A stretch of 64,000 nucleotides of DNA from Oreohelix idahoensis (taxonomy: Eukaryota; Mollusca; Gastropoda; Stylommatophora; Oreohelicidae), in assembly GCA_024509875.1 (NCBI GenBank), contig JAMPIV010012281.1, forward strand, positions 118,384-182,383, read 5' to 3'. Positions 41,535 through 52,802 of this stretch are shown here, piece after piece. The number at the start of each line of letters is the position of its first letter. The first letter of the stretch is position 1. Position numbers and translations under genes: made by a program. The notes under the pieces were generated by a model. The model was not told where the DNA came from, made no database searches, and worked only from the letters and a program-made list of their open reading frames with translations.

Positions 41535-42203
41535 CTACCGCAAGCCGCTGTCAGCGGCTCACAAATTAATCACATTTGGACCGCAAGCCGCTCAGAGCGC
41601 CAATCTAATTTTAGTAATAAAACGAATGAAAAATATACTGAAACACTCTCTGATCTGGTTCGAGATTTTAAGTTGCCACCGGAGAACAAATTCCCAAAGC
41701 ATGGTTGTTGTTGAACACTGGAAAATTGATATTATGTTCATATTTTTCAGCGTTTTGTGTTAGTTACCAATTAGTGTAAAACTTTTTACCGTGGCAACTA
41801 GTGATAGGACTACAAAAAATGCGTGTACATCTCGTCTAACGGCTGAATAGGATAGAAACGTGTTTCAACAATTGACTGATAGATCTAGCGACGAGGACAA
41901 GAGTGAAAACGATGTGCACATTGATTGAAATTGTGATTTTTATAGAGATGGGACGCAAGCAGTTATAATTGTGAAAATATTGCAAGTCCTCGGCCATCGG
42001 AGGGCCGTTAAATAGCAACAACCTCTACTAGAGTTACAACCGGTGTTTATTTAATAGTACATTCATTTAACTTTAGAATGACCTGTAATTCATAAAAATC
42101 TGTAAACAATTACGAAAACTACAGCTTACTTTGTGCAAACATCTTCAGGGTGAAAATGGGACAAAAATTTAATTCGGCCACAGTGTGTTTTTTAATTCGG
42201 TAG
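41535..42203. mobile_element. piggyBac-like non-autonomous remnant
   Basis: A 669-bp segment begins CTACCG and ends CGGTAG between TTAA tetranucleotides (41531-41534 and 42204-42207), the piggyBac target signature. The symmetry extends outward (CACATTAA / TTAATGTG). Inside, the plus strand near 41855-41930 reads RNVFQQLTDRSSDEDKSEND, an acidic Ser/Asp/Glu-rich segment like the N-terminus of piggyBac transposases. No catalytic region remains. Confidence 0.5.
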
Positions 42204-42253
42204 TTAATGTGTTAATACCCAAGAAAAATAAAATACAAAAACCCATAAATATA

Positions 42254-43786
42254 CTGTTCAAAAAAAGAAACGCATAGCTACTGAAGGCACACACATAGCC
42301 ATAATTTTGACATCCAATAACTTTTTAAATTTAATGAATTAATTGTTCAAATTGCACACCAGAATACCTTAGGGTTCAACCAATCAATTGAGTTGTTTTG
42401 CATCTGGGTCACGAGAGTTTTTTTTAGCGTACGGGCTTTCCCGTTAGTATGGTGTGTGGCCTCCTCTTGCATCGATCAGTGACTGGCATCTCTTGGGCAT
42501 GGATGCGATCAGTCGTCTGATGTGGGCCTGTGGGATGGCTGCCCACTCTTCCTGGAGTGCCTGGGACAGATCACGACGATTGGCTGGAGCAACGTCTCGG
42601 CGACAAACACGTCTATGCAGCTCATCCCACAGGTGCTCAATCGGACTCATGTCTGGAGACAGGGATGGCCAGGGAAGGGTGAGAATGTTGTTGGCAGTCA
42701 GGAACTGCGTGGTCAACCGTGCACAATGGGGTCTGGCGTTGTCCTGTTGAAACACAGACCTTTGGGCAGCCAAAAGTGGAAGGACATGGGGTCGAAGAAT
42801 TTCATTGGAGTACCGTTGCGCATTCAAGCCCCCTTCAATGTGCACCAATTGACTCCTTCCGTTGTAACTGGTCATTCCCCAATCCATTGCACCTCCACCA
42901 CCGTGCGGCGGAGCTTCATCAACGAAATTTTGGGCAAAACGTTCATTTCGCCTACGGTAGACCCTACGCCGTCTATCATGACGCTGCAACAAAAAGAAAG
43001 ATTCGTCACTAAACCAGACACGTCTCAATTGATTGTCAGCTGCCCAGGGACGATGCTGGTTGGCCCAAAGAAGTCGATTTGGACGATGGCGGCGCGTAAG
43101 GACAGGTCCTCGGTGAGGTCATTGTGCCCAAAGTCCAGCGTCATGCAGTCTATTCCGGACAGTTTGATCAGACACATGACGACCTGCAGGCAATGACTGG
43201 GCAGTTGAGGAAGCTGTTGTAAACCTGTCTCTGAGGTGACGAAGCCGAATAAAGCGATCCTCCGCTGCTGTTGTCACTCTGGGTCGTCCACTGCGATGCC
43301 GGTCTTCAACTGAGCCAGTGGCTTGGAACCGGTGCCAAAGTCGACTGATGGTACTCTGATGCACGTTTAGATGCCTGGCAACCTGACTTTGACTTTCGCC
43401 TGCATGCAGTCGGCCAATAGCAATGTTCCTTAAATTTATCGATAGAGACGCCATAAATAAATGTCTGCTTGAAAATGAACTGAATTGTTTTTGTGTAGCG
43501 TCATCCTTTTATAGGGTTTCAGTTGCGTAGTCAGTGAATAGTGTTCACCCAAATTTTGTTGCTTTCACGTGCGCGCAACATGAGCTGTGGTCAAAAATTG
43601 CGTCATAAACACTATTGACCACTGCGTTGTAACGATTACAAAAACGAACGCAATTCAGGTCAACACGTGCATTTGACACTGTAAAGAACATTTGAGGCTG
43701 GTTTTTATATACCCTAGCACCAAATTTTACTTACAAACTCATAAAAACGCGCCCTCGGATAGCTATGCGTTTCTTTTTTTGAACAG
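42254..43786 (-). mobile_element. Tc1-type DNA transposon
   Basis: A 1.53-kb element with inverted repeats of about 31 bp (CTGTTCAAAAAAAGAAACGC at each end) flanked by TA dinucleotides. It encodes one minus-strand transposase. Both ends and the TA duplication look intact. Confidence 0.88.
42444..43454 (-). pseudogene. Tc1-family transposase with one in-frame TGA
   Basis: From the ATG at 43454 the frame runs to the stop at 42444, about 336 codons, the normal size for Tc1 transposases. It is broken only by a TGA at 43121-43119. The N-terminus has a paired helix-turn-helix DNA-binding region (GESQSQVARHLNVHQSTISR, then a GRPRVTT AT-hook-like motif). The catalytic domain has VWFSDES (first Asp), VFQQDNARPH (second Asp) and SPDMSPIEHLWDEL (Glu). 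Thirty-four residues separate the second Asp and the Glu, giving DD34E. The TGA sits where an Arg (CGA) would fit, consistent with a C-to-T change at a CpG. Frame downstream is undisturbed, so the copy is young. Confidence 0.88.
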
Positions 43787-43896
43787 TATAATAATACGTC
43801 TTACAAAGAGAAAGGACAAGAAAAACCTACGTTACGGCCACAAGGCCTTCGTCAGGGACAGACAAACAAGAGACAGGAGGGAAAGAAAGTGAGAAT

Positions 43897-44043
43897 TAAG
43901 TGGAGAACATGAAACTATAGAAATAAGAGAAAAATACTCCCTTATGTGTTGTCACATGTTGGAGCAAAGATGGCTGCCATCTTTGCTCCAACACATAAGG
44001 GAGTATTTTTCTCTTATTTCTATAGTTTCATGTTCTCCACTTA
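43897..44043. repeat. long near-perfect palindrome
   Basis: About 68-bp arms meet at 43975 (GATGGC-T-GCCATC). The left arm carries a 10-nt extra segment (GTCACATGTT-like). A second, similar hairpin plus downstream flank is at 44613-44815, and the outer flanks of both copies share ACCTACGTT.CGGCCACAAGG-type sequence in opposite orientations. Confidence 0.85.
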
Positions 44044-44612
44044 GTAAATGTAGAGTTGTCATTGTGTAAATCCACAAGATGCTCAAACACGATGTTCCTG
44101 TCCTTTAAAATGGAATCCTGATCCTTTTCTGGCTGTCTTCTTGAGGAGTTGAATTTCACAGTGCCGTTCTCTCAAAAGGCGTTACGTTCGTTATAAGGCA
44201 ACATTCGGCCCATATCCAGATTGCTACAATATGACAAGGCTCCAATCAGAAATGTATTTTTATATCTCAAATGCTAAGCCAATAGCATGCAATTTGCGTA
44301 CATTTTGGTGGGGTCTATTCACCCTACCTCTCACGGAAAATTCATGCGTGATATCCGCAAGAAAAATGTGTTGTTTACAAGTCGCCTTTCCATATATGGT
44401 ATGCCAGCTTACCGTGTATTATCGATCATGTTTACATTCACCACCTCATAATATATCACAGGTAATCTCTTTCAAGATAGATAACTATTCTCATACAAGA
44501 CTTGTCCGTAAATGGTTATGTCATTTACCCGGCTAGCCAACAATCAACTAACTAGTCAGACAGGACTATTATAAAGTGATAAGTTAGTCGACTGTGGATA
44601 TCCCAAGGTTTA

Positions 44613-44815
44613 TACTCCCTTATGTGTTGTCACATGTTGGAGCAAAGATGGCTGCCATCTTTGCTCCAACACATAAAAGAGTATTTTTCTCTTATTTCTA
44701 TAGTTTCATGTTCTCCACTTAATTCTCACTTTCTTTGCCTCCTGTCTCTTGTTTGTCTGTCACTGGGGCCTTGTGGCTGCAACGTAGGTTTTTCTGGTCT
44801 TTTCTCTTTGTATTA
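44613..44815 (+). repeat. second copy of the palindrome and flank
   Basis: Repeats TACTCCCTTATGTGTTGTCA, the hairpin centre and the flank through GGCCTTGTGGCTGCAACGTA. On the reverse strand of 43805-43895 the corresponding text reads CTGACGAAGGCCTTGTGGCC, then GTAAC, resembling a hammerhead core (CUGANGA, stem II, GAAAC) with one core base changed. Confidence 0.6.
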
Positions 44816-44869
44816 CTATTTGTGTTTTTGTATTTTCTTTTTTATTCTACGGTATTACCCCCGTCTTAC

Positions 44870-45240
44870 GGCAGTTGTCCTCATATACTCTTTAAAACCC
44901 AATAGTTTCAGTAGATCATACATTGAGCTAGCCATTAAACCTTTTGCACCTACCTCAACAGCCATGACTCTTGCAGGGGAACCTGTCGTATCTCAAGTCC
45001 GTGACCAGATCATTATACGAGTACTTGGCCACTTTGAACGAGTGTTGCTCGTCTAATCAGGATTCAAACAGCACGGTCAGCTCAATCTTTATAATCTGGT
45101 GCGATGATGAGGAATGTAGCACTATATCTGGCCATCTTCGAGATCTGATACTTTCTGGATATGTTCATCACCCAGGTAGATCAACTGTCGTCTCCCAGTC
45201 AAGAATAAATGGTAAACTGCTACTTGGTTTGGAATGTGCT
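44870..45240 (-). pseudogene. decayed retroelement-linked nuclease-domain fragment
   Basis: Minus-strand reading gives LDWETTVDLPG, stops, RRWPDIVLHSS, then IIKIELTVLFE, FKVAKYSYNDLV and, after a frame change, VEVGAKGLMASSMYDLLKLL. The order W-x-VDL, PDIVL, (I/L)ELTV, a K..Y helix and VEVG is a familiar C-terminal module in animal retroelement proteins. It resembles a PD-(D/E)XK nuclease core (Asp of PDIV, Glu of IELTV). Several stops and one frameshift make it a pseudogene. It runs towards the hairpin repeats, which may be the 3' region of the same element. Confidence 0.5.
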
Positions 45241-45418
45241 GACTTTCCTGCTCTCAGATAGTATGTATTTGCGGTACTCGGTCTGACTTTGCTGTTTGCC
45301 TTCTGTCACGGGATTTCATCCCCTGTTCTGCAGTTATGGTCCAACAGTGGCCAAAATTTAGAGTATACAATGAGGGTCTTTAAAGGTATCTACTTTTGCT
45401 CAAGATTACTCTTGGTAG

Positions 45419-45429
45419 AGTTGTAAATA
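45419..45429 (+). repeat. left TSD of LINE E
   Basis: AGTTGTAAATA, repeated exactly at 48559-48569. Confidence 0.85.
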
Positions 45430-48400
45430 TCCGCCTAGGCCGGTCCCAAGCCCGGCTGAAAAAGGAGGAGGGCGGCCTGCATGGAGGCCGTAAGGAGACA
45501 GCACATCCACCATGCAAAGGTACAATAGGCCAATCATCTGTTTGCTTTAAACTATGATTACGAGTAATATAAGAGAGAAAACCGGACTGATTCTAAAGGC
45601 GACGAACTGGAACGGACTACGGCTTATGGAACTTGGAACACAAGAAGTATAAATGGGAAAGAAGAGGAGCTGGTGGAAGAGATGAGGAAAGCAAAACTAG
45701 AAATCTTGGCTATTACGGAAACAAAGAAAAAGGGACAAGGAGTCATGGATCTCGATGGCAACACGCTGCTATACAGTGGTGTACCCACATCTGAAAGAGC
45801 TAAAGGGGGCGTGGGTTGCATTGTGGCCAAAAACCAGAAAGATAGTATCAAGAGATGGAACTTTGTCTCGGAGCGCATTATGGTTGTAAAACTAAAAGAA
45901 GGAGAAACCATAGTCAACCTGGTCATAGTGTATGGGCCAAATGAGGATGAGAGAGCAGAGGTCAAGGGGGAATTCTTTAATCTGCTTCAAAGGACAGTGG
46001 ATGACTGCCTAGATGAAATTATCATGCTCGGAGATTTCAATGCCAGAGTTGGAAATGACCATGCTAGATGGGGTGGAGTTATCGGAAGATATGGAGAAGA
46101 TACTCTCAATGACAATGGAAAGCGACTCCTTAGATTCTGCAGTGAGCAGAATCTGATCATTACCAACACAAAGTTCCCCCATAAGCGCATACATGCATAC
46201 ACTAGGTGTGAACCAACAAAGAATGAGAAGTCAGTGATCGACTATGCCATTGTTAGGAGGAACTCATTCAAATATGTCCGGGATGCTAGAGTCTGGAGGG
46301 GGCCAGAGATTGGAAGTGATCACTACCTGCTTACAATCAAAAGAACAACTGAAAGAATTGCTCAGCCTAGGAACTGCCCAGCATCACGTAAGAAACCAAG
46401 TAAACGAACGGAAGAAATGAGCATTAAAGACCTACAAGCTGAGAGAGCCAGAAATAAAGACCAGATATCAGGGGCTTATTGCTACAGCGGTGAGAAACAC
46501 AGAAGAACAACCTGATGACTTGGAAACCCTGTGGCTTAAATTCAAGGACATCATAAAGACAGCTGCTGCAGAAGCATGTGGTGAAGTCCGACTTGGGAAC
46601 AAGAGAAAGAGGACACCTTGGTGGACAGAGGAAGTCAAAGAGAAAATAAGAGAGAAGAAAATGGCATGGAAACAATACTTAGGAGCTAAAAACACAGCAG
46701 GACAAATAGAGAATATGTGATACTCAGAACAGAAGCAAAGAACAAGGTGCTAGCAGCAAAACAGAAGTCCTGGGAAGAATTTGGAGAAAAGCTAGAAAAA
46801 GATGCGCAAGAAAACCAGAAATTGTTCTATAAGACCCTAAAGAACATGAGGAAGGAAAAACAATGCCCTCTCAAATTTATAAAGGACAAGCAAGGCAAAT
46901 TGCTTACTGCCCCAAAGGAAGTAATGGAAAGAATATTTCTCAGAACTCCTTGATGGTGAGCAAGGTCAAGCATCAGAAATGCTAGCACAGAAGAGGAAAC
47001 AAATGGTGATGAAGATGACATAAAGATGGAAGAACTGAAGGCAGCACTGGAGAAAATCAAGATGGGCAAAGCAGCAGGGCATGATGGTATAACACCAGAA
47101 ATGGTTAAGTACATGGGAGCATCAGGCGACCTATTACTCTTAATTAAGGGTCCTACAGGCAGCGTGGTGCAACAAGACCATACCAAAGGACTGGGAGATT
47201 GCCATCATAACACCAATTTTCAAAAAGGGTGACAATCGACAGTGTGGAAACCATACAGGCATATCCCTTCTCAGTGTCCCTGGTAAAATCTACTCTAGAA
47301 TCCTAGAGCAGAGACTCCGACGCCTAGCTGAGCCACAATTGGATGAGGTCCAATGCAGATTCCGTTCAAACCGAAGTACTCAAGACCTAATCTTCACACC
47401 CAGACAGCTTAGTGAAAAGGCCCTCGAGTATAAGAGTGAGATCCATCTTTGTTTCATAGATCTGGAAAAGGCATTTGACAGGGTCCCCTGGAGCAAACTT
47501 TGGGACTGTTTGGCAAGGAAGAACATTCCAGCACTTCTGATTCCTGCTATACAGAGCTTCTACAAGTCTTGCAGAAATTATGTGAGGACAGCAAACCATA
47601 AGTCAGAAGAGTTCAGGACCACCACTGGTGTAAGACAAGGTGATATCCTGTCACCTTATCTTTTCATACTCCTCATGGACGATGTTACCAAGTCATGTAA
47701 GGAGAGAACAAGAAAGTATTCAGTGGGGTACTGGAAGATGAGACAGGTATGTATTTCAGAGCTGGCATTTGCTGATGATGTTGCCCTGATTGCTAAATCA
47801 GAGGCACATCTCCAATCCAACCTGCATGTCTGGAAGGAAGAGCTGGAGAAGAGAGGGATGGTCATAAGTAGCTCTAAAACAAAATCCATGGTGATATCAC
47901 GAGAAGAAAGAAGACATCAGATTAAGCTGGGAGAACAGGTCCTGGAGCAGGTCGACCACTTTAAATACCTCGGAGCTATTATAGACCGAAAGGGAGGCAT
48001 CAAAGAAGAGTTGGCCACTCGAAAAGCAGGAGCTGGGAGACTTTTTCAGGCCATAAATCGAGGATTCCTCAGCAAGAGAGAGAGGTTGGTAAGAAAACGA
48101 AGATGGCTGTATACCGCTCCACCTATGTCCCAGTCTTGACATATGGATGCGAGTCATGGGCAATGACTACAACCCATAAAAGCCAGATCCAAACCTCAGA
48201 AATGAGGTATCTGAGGAAGGTGGTTGAAGTAACAAGAAGAGACATGGTCCGCAACCAGAAGATACGTCAAGGCCTAAAATCCCACCCCTGCAGACCCAAG
48301 TAGAACAGTCCCAACTGAGATGGTTTGGCCATGTCTGCAGAATGGGAGAAGATCGGCTTCCATGACAAGCATGGGAAACAAAGAGCCAGGTATCTAGACC

Positions 48401-48558
48401 CCCAGAGTCCGTTGGGAGGACAACATTAAACAATCTTTGAAGGACCAAGGACTAGAATGGAACCAGGCCAGGAGGAAGACAGCTGATAGGATAGTCTGGC
48501 GCTCTCTCTTCCAAACCTCTACACCTCACGGTAGAAGGGGAACGACTAAGTAAGTAAT
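45430..48558 (+). mobile_element. RTE-type LINE, copy E (near full length)
   Basis: A 3.13-kb element with an exact 11-bp TSD, nearly identical to E2 and carrying the same 3' tail (AACGACTAAGTAAGTAA) shared with the SINE. It is inserted in, or at the edge of, the older RTE element D, whose coding sequence continues immediately after the right TSD. Confidence 0.9.
45610..48300 (+). pseudogene. LINE E endonuclease-reverse transcriptase, frameshifted
   Basis: Endonuclease pieces (45673-46515) show AITETKKKGQG, MLGDFNARVGN and IGSDHYLLT. A frame change near 46430 is private to this copy. The linker (46490-46953) ends in ERIFLRTP, and the next piece (47026-47232) ends after HHNTNFQKG; these two frame changes are also present in E2. 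The RT palm (47339-48139) has FRSNRSTQDLIF, FIDLEKAFDRVPW, GVRQGDILSPYLF and ELAFADDVALIAKSEA. The C-terminus from 48103 contains TYGCESWAMTT. The active-site FADD is intact. Confidence 0.85.
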
Positions 48559-48985
48559 AGTTGTAAATAGAAAGATTTAAAAATATAGGGTATTCACCAC
48601 CAACAGTAACACCTGATTTTAATAATGAAACACCCATCACCACCTTGCCAATAACTTGCGATGAATTCACGCTGGACGAGATCAAACAAGCCGTTAAAAG
48701 ATTAAAAAATTTTAAAGCTGCTGGAGTTGACGAAATTTCAGGGGAAATGATTAAAGCAGTTAATGACAACAACCTCTTGAGAATTTTAGATATTATAAAT
48801 GAAGTATGGAGAGAAGAACAACCACCACAACAATGGAAAGACAGTATTATTGTAAAGTTACCGAAGAAAGGTGATCTATCAGACTGTAATAACTGGCGTG
48901 GTATATCTCTATTATCAGTACCTGGAAAATTATTATGTTGCATGATGTTAGAAAGACTTAAATTGCATGCTGACGAAAAGAACTC
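48559..48985 (+). mobile_element. older RTE-type LINE D, left part
   Basis: Begins directly after the right TSD of E. It encodes FKNIGYSPPTVTPDF, then FTLDEIKQAVKRLKNFKAAG, WKDSIIVKLPKKGDLSDCNN and WRGISLLSVPGK, the start of an RTE RT. It stops at about 48985 where LINE C begins, and continues at 53838 after losing roughly 100 codons. Confidence 0.75.
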
Positions 48986-51900
48986 CATATAGCTTTGAAT
49001 TTAGTGTTGAGTCATTGGGCCAGTATATCTTTCTTAACTGGTCATACAGAGGACAGTCCTGTAGAACATGCTCAGCAGTTTGTTCGTTTAATCCACATGT
49101 GCACAGTGGTGAAGCAGACAATCGTAACTTGTGCATGTGTTTATTCAGTTTGTTATGCCCTGTCCTGAGTCGAAAAATAGTTATCTGTCCCTGCCGGTCG
49201 AGAGTGTGATAGTCGTCTTTGGGTTGGTTCTGTTCTCTTCTTATAGTCTGGATAGCTCTCTTTTTCTCAAAGTATGTGACTTCATTATCTTCTTGTTCAC
49301 ATTCTCCTCCCTTTTTTGCAAGTTTATCTGCCTTTTCATTTCCGGGTACACCACAATGAGATGGTACCCACTGAAGTATGGTTCTCTTTTTGGCAGCTAC
49401 CTTGTTTAGTTCATTTCTCAGATGCGGGAGTTTACCACCCTTGAGAGCTTGCAGGACAGACAGTGCATCTGTGAGGATGACTACCTGGTGGCAGTCAGAG
49501 TTGGTGTTATAAATCATATTTGCAGCTTGCTCTAGAGCTTGAACCTCAGCTGTATAGTTGGAACAGAATTTACCAGTGGGAATGTGCCTAGTCTCATAGT
49601 GGTTGTCAGGATATGAGATAAAGATACCGGCACCTCCATTCCTAACAGCATTAGTTGCTGATCCATCTGTATAGGCATGTATCCATGATTGATCGGGATA
49701 GCTTTCTTGGATCATACTCAATGTAGCAGTTCGTTTTTGCAGATCATTATACTCACATCCACTTGTGAGACCACTGACCGACGTATTAATTTGGAGGGCA
49801 CTGCTGGCCTGCTCCCATGGTACAGGGTATAGGGTGGGCTTCAGTGGTGTTGTCTTCATAGATAGGTCTTCTTGATGCTGTCTTATAAGTCTTTTTCCCC
49901 GATGCACAAAGCTGCTACGCTTTAGACGTCCCAATGCCAGATCATCTAGTCTTGCCTTCATTGGGTGCGTTGGCATACTGTTGTACTTTTCCATCTGGAT
50001 CATGGTCTTTGTGTCTCTTCTATGGGACAATGTCTGTAATCCAGCAACCTTCTGCATCTCTGTTATTGGTGTAGTTTTCATGGCTCCTGTAATGAGCCTG
50101 AGAGCTTGATTTTGCACCTTGTCCAAGGACTGCAGATGTGAGTTAGCAGCTGATGACCATGCTGCTGAGCTAAACTCTAAGTGTGGTCTTATTACTCCAC
50201 TATAAATCTTCTTTAGATTTCGTTCATTTGCTCCCCAGTTGGTACCTGCCAATTTTCTGAGTATGCCTAGTCGTCTTCGGGCCTTTCCTTCTGCATTTTC
50301 AATATGCTTATTCCATGTAAGCCTTTGGTCAAATGTCACCCCAAGATAGGTGGGGTAGCTTTCTTCCTTGATAACGGTTGTCCCTAGGTGTATGTTAGCT
50401 GATTTGTCCTTGGGGGCGAGGGAGAACAGTGTTGTGGAGGTTTTGTCTGTGTTTATTGTGATAAGCCATTTCTCTGCCCATGACACTAGCATGTCTGCTG
50501 CCCGCTGCATTCTATAATTTGCTGTGGTGACATTTTCATCAGCCCACCAGAGTACTAGGTCATCTGCATATAAGGCAGCTTTCACTCCTGCAGGGAGATC
50601 TTTCACCAGGTCATTGATGTAAACAAGGAAGAGTGTAGGGGAAATTACTCCTCCTTGAGGTACCCCCTGATGGAGCAACACTTTTCTGCTCTGCAGACCG
50701 TCAAGAGTGACTCTAGTTCTCCTGTTATGCAAGTATGACTGGATCCATTTCATCATGTTGCCTTGGATTCCACCTCTCCCAAGTTTTGCAATGAGGCCAT
50801 CTTTCCACACCCTGTCAAAGGCCTGCTTGAAGTCGACCCAGATCGTTAGGACCTTTTTCTTCTCCTGAAAGGCATCTTCTATTGCTTGAGACAAGTAAGT
50901 AACTTGGTCTTCTATACTGTAGCATTCTCTAAATCCAGCTTGTTCCGGCACCAGGATCTGCTCAGACTCTAAATACCATTTCAATCTGTGGTTGACTATT
51001 CGCTCCATAGTCTTCCCAACACAGCTTGTGAGACTGATTGGCCGGTAACTTGCAGCCTCGGTCTTACATTTCCCTTTCTTTAGTATGGGTATTGTGATGG
51101 CTTCTCTCCATACTTGGGGTACCGTTCCTTTCAACCAGCTGTGGTTGAATATCTCAAGCAGTTTTGTCTTTGCTGCTGAGCTCAGATTTACTAGCATTTC
51201 GTTGCTGATTTTGTCTGGGCCGGGTGACTTTTGAAACTTAAGCTTGGAAATAGCCTTCTGTAGTTCTCCTAGTGTGATGGGTTCCCTCATTGGGGCAGGA
51301 GTATCTGTCTGTCCCATGGTTGCCAGTATTTCTTTTCTTATCTCTCTCTGATGGTCTATGTTAATGGGTAAGTTGCTTTCTGAACTGTATCTTCTAGCAA
51401 ACAAGTCTGCAGCTTGTTTTCCTCTGAAAAGTTTGCCACCTTCATCCAATGTGATAGTCTGCCTTGGTGAGGAACGCTCTTCATTTAGAGACTTGACTAA
51501 TCTCCAAAGTTTCCTGCCGTCTTTCTCAAGGTTCAGCGATGCCGTTTTAGTTCTCCAGCTTTTCCGTTTTTCTTCTAGCTTTGTTCTCTGAAACTCTGCT
51601 ACAGCCTTTTTCCATTTGTTGTGAGTTTCAAGTGAAGGCTGAGACTCTGCGTTCTTTCTAGCCTTGTCCATAGCTTCCTGACGTTCTTGGAGTGTGCTGG
51701 ACCAGTATGGTATGTAGTTACGCCGGCATCCTTTGGGAATGGTTTCTTTTGCAGCTTGTAGTATGCATCTGTTGAAGTCTTTTACCACTTCATTAATATC
51801 TCGGTTCTGTACCTTGAGGGTAGACAGCAGCGTGTTCACCTGATGCCTGAATAAACCCCAGTTGGCTTTTTTGTAGTTCCATCTTGTAATGGCTGGGCCT

Positions 51901-52802
51901 GTACTGAGAGTTGCACTCTGGACAGTAAGAAAGATTGGGCGATGGTCGCTTCCCCCTAGTTGATCTCCTACTTCTCTACTAATAGATCCAGCTATATCTG
52001 GTGTGGAGAAGGCAAGATCTGGTGTTGAAGTTGTGTGCCATCCTCTGGAGTAGAAGGTAGGAGTATCTGTGGCATTATTGACTAGGATTAGGGAGTGATC
52101 ATCTTGCCAAGTTTCAACCTCTTCACCTCTGTGATCCAGATGGTTATAGCCCCAGCTCTGGGAGTGGCTATTAAAGTCTCCAACTGCTATAAAGTTGGTG
52201 GCTGGTACCTGTATAGAGCTGAGACTCAGAGGTTTGTTGTTCGGACAGTAATAGTTCAGGAGTTCTATTTCCATCTTGTCTACCTTTATCTGCAGCAGCT
52301 GATATTCTGCTCCATCCATGAAGGTTTTCCTTTCGTGTGCAGGAATGTTATTCCTTACAAGAGTAAGTACTCCTCCTTTTCGTCTATCTTTTCTGTCGGA
52401 TCTGAAGCATTGATATCCCCTTATTTTAAAGGTTTGATCTGCTTTCAAGTGAGTCTCTTGGATACAGCAAACACTGACTTGCTTCTCATACAAGATGTTT
52501 TCCAGCTCTGTCTTTTTGCTGTATCCAGCCTGCTTGCTGTTCACTCCCTCTGCATTCCAGTGCATTATGACAAGTGGCACTCTGGGTTTCTCTTTTTCTG
52601 TTTTGTTTTGGTCAGTAGTTCTCCTCCGCCGTCTGCTGACTCCACAAGACGGTCTAGAGGGTCCTCCAGTAGCTGAGGGTGGGCTCTGTCGAGGCTCAGA
52701 GCCCGGCACTGCACCTGCCTGGTGGAGCTCCACAGGGCGAGCACCAGAACGAGATTTATTTGACGGTGTACTCTCCATAGAAAAAAAAAAAGCGAGTTGC
52801 AT
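48986..52802 (-). CDS. LINE C polyprotein: endonuclease, RT, RNase H (open but 3'-truncated)
   Basis: An uninterrupted frame of about 1270 codons from 52802 (the likely true start is the MESTPSNKS Met nine residues in). Endonuclease motifs are MHWNAEGVNSK, CCIQETHL, VGDFNSHSQSWGYN and GSDHRPIFL. RT motifs are RPISLTSCVGKTMERI, AGFRECYSIEDQ, VPQGGVISPTLF and YADDLVLW near residue 742. RNase H has YTDGSATNAVRNGGAG and PSHCGVPGNEKADKLAKKGG. The CTCGLNEQTAEHVLQDC motif is present. The final family residues (KEELQTTVEFIM...) are replaced by about ten codons read from LINE D, and the open frame ends at 48948. All catalytic motifs are present, but without its 3' end the copy should not be able to retrotranspose in cis. 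Confidence 0.88.

Noticed and set aside
44231..44536. 101-residue plus-strand ORF between the two palindromes
   Set aside because: No motif and no support; probably spacer of the composite repeat.
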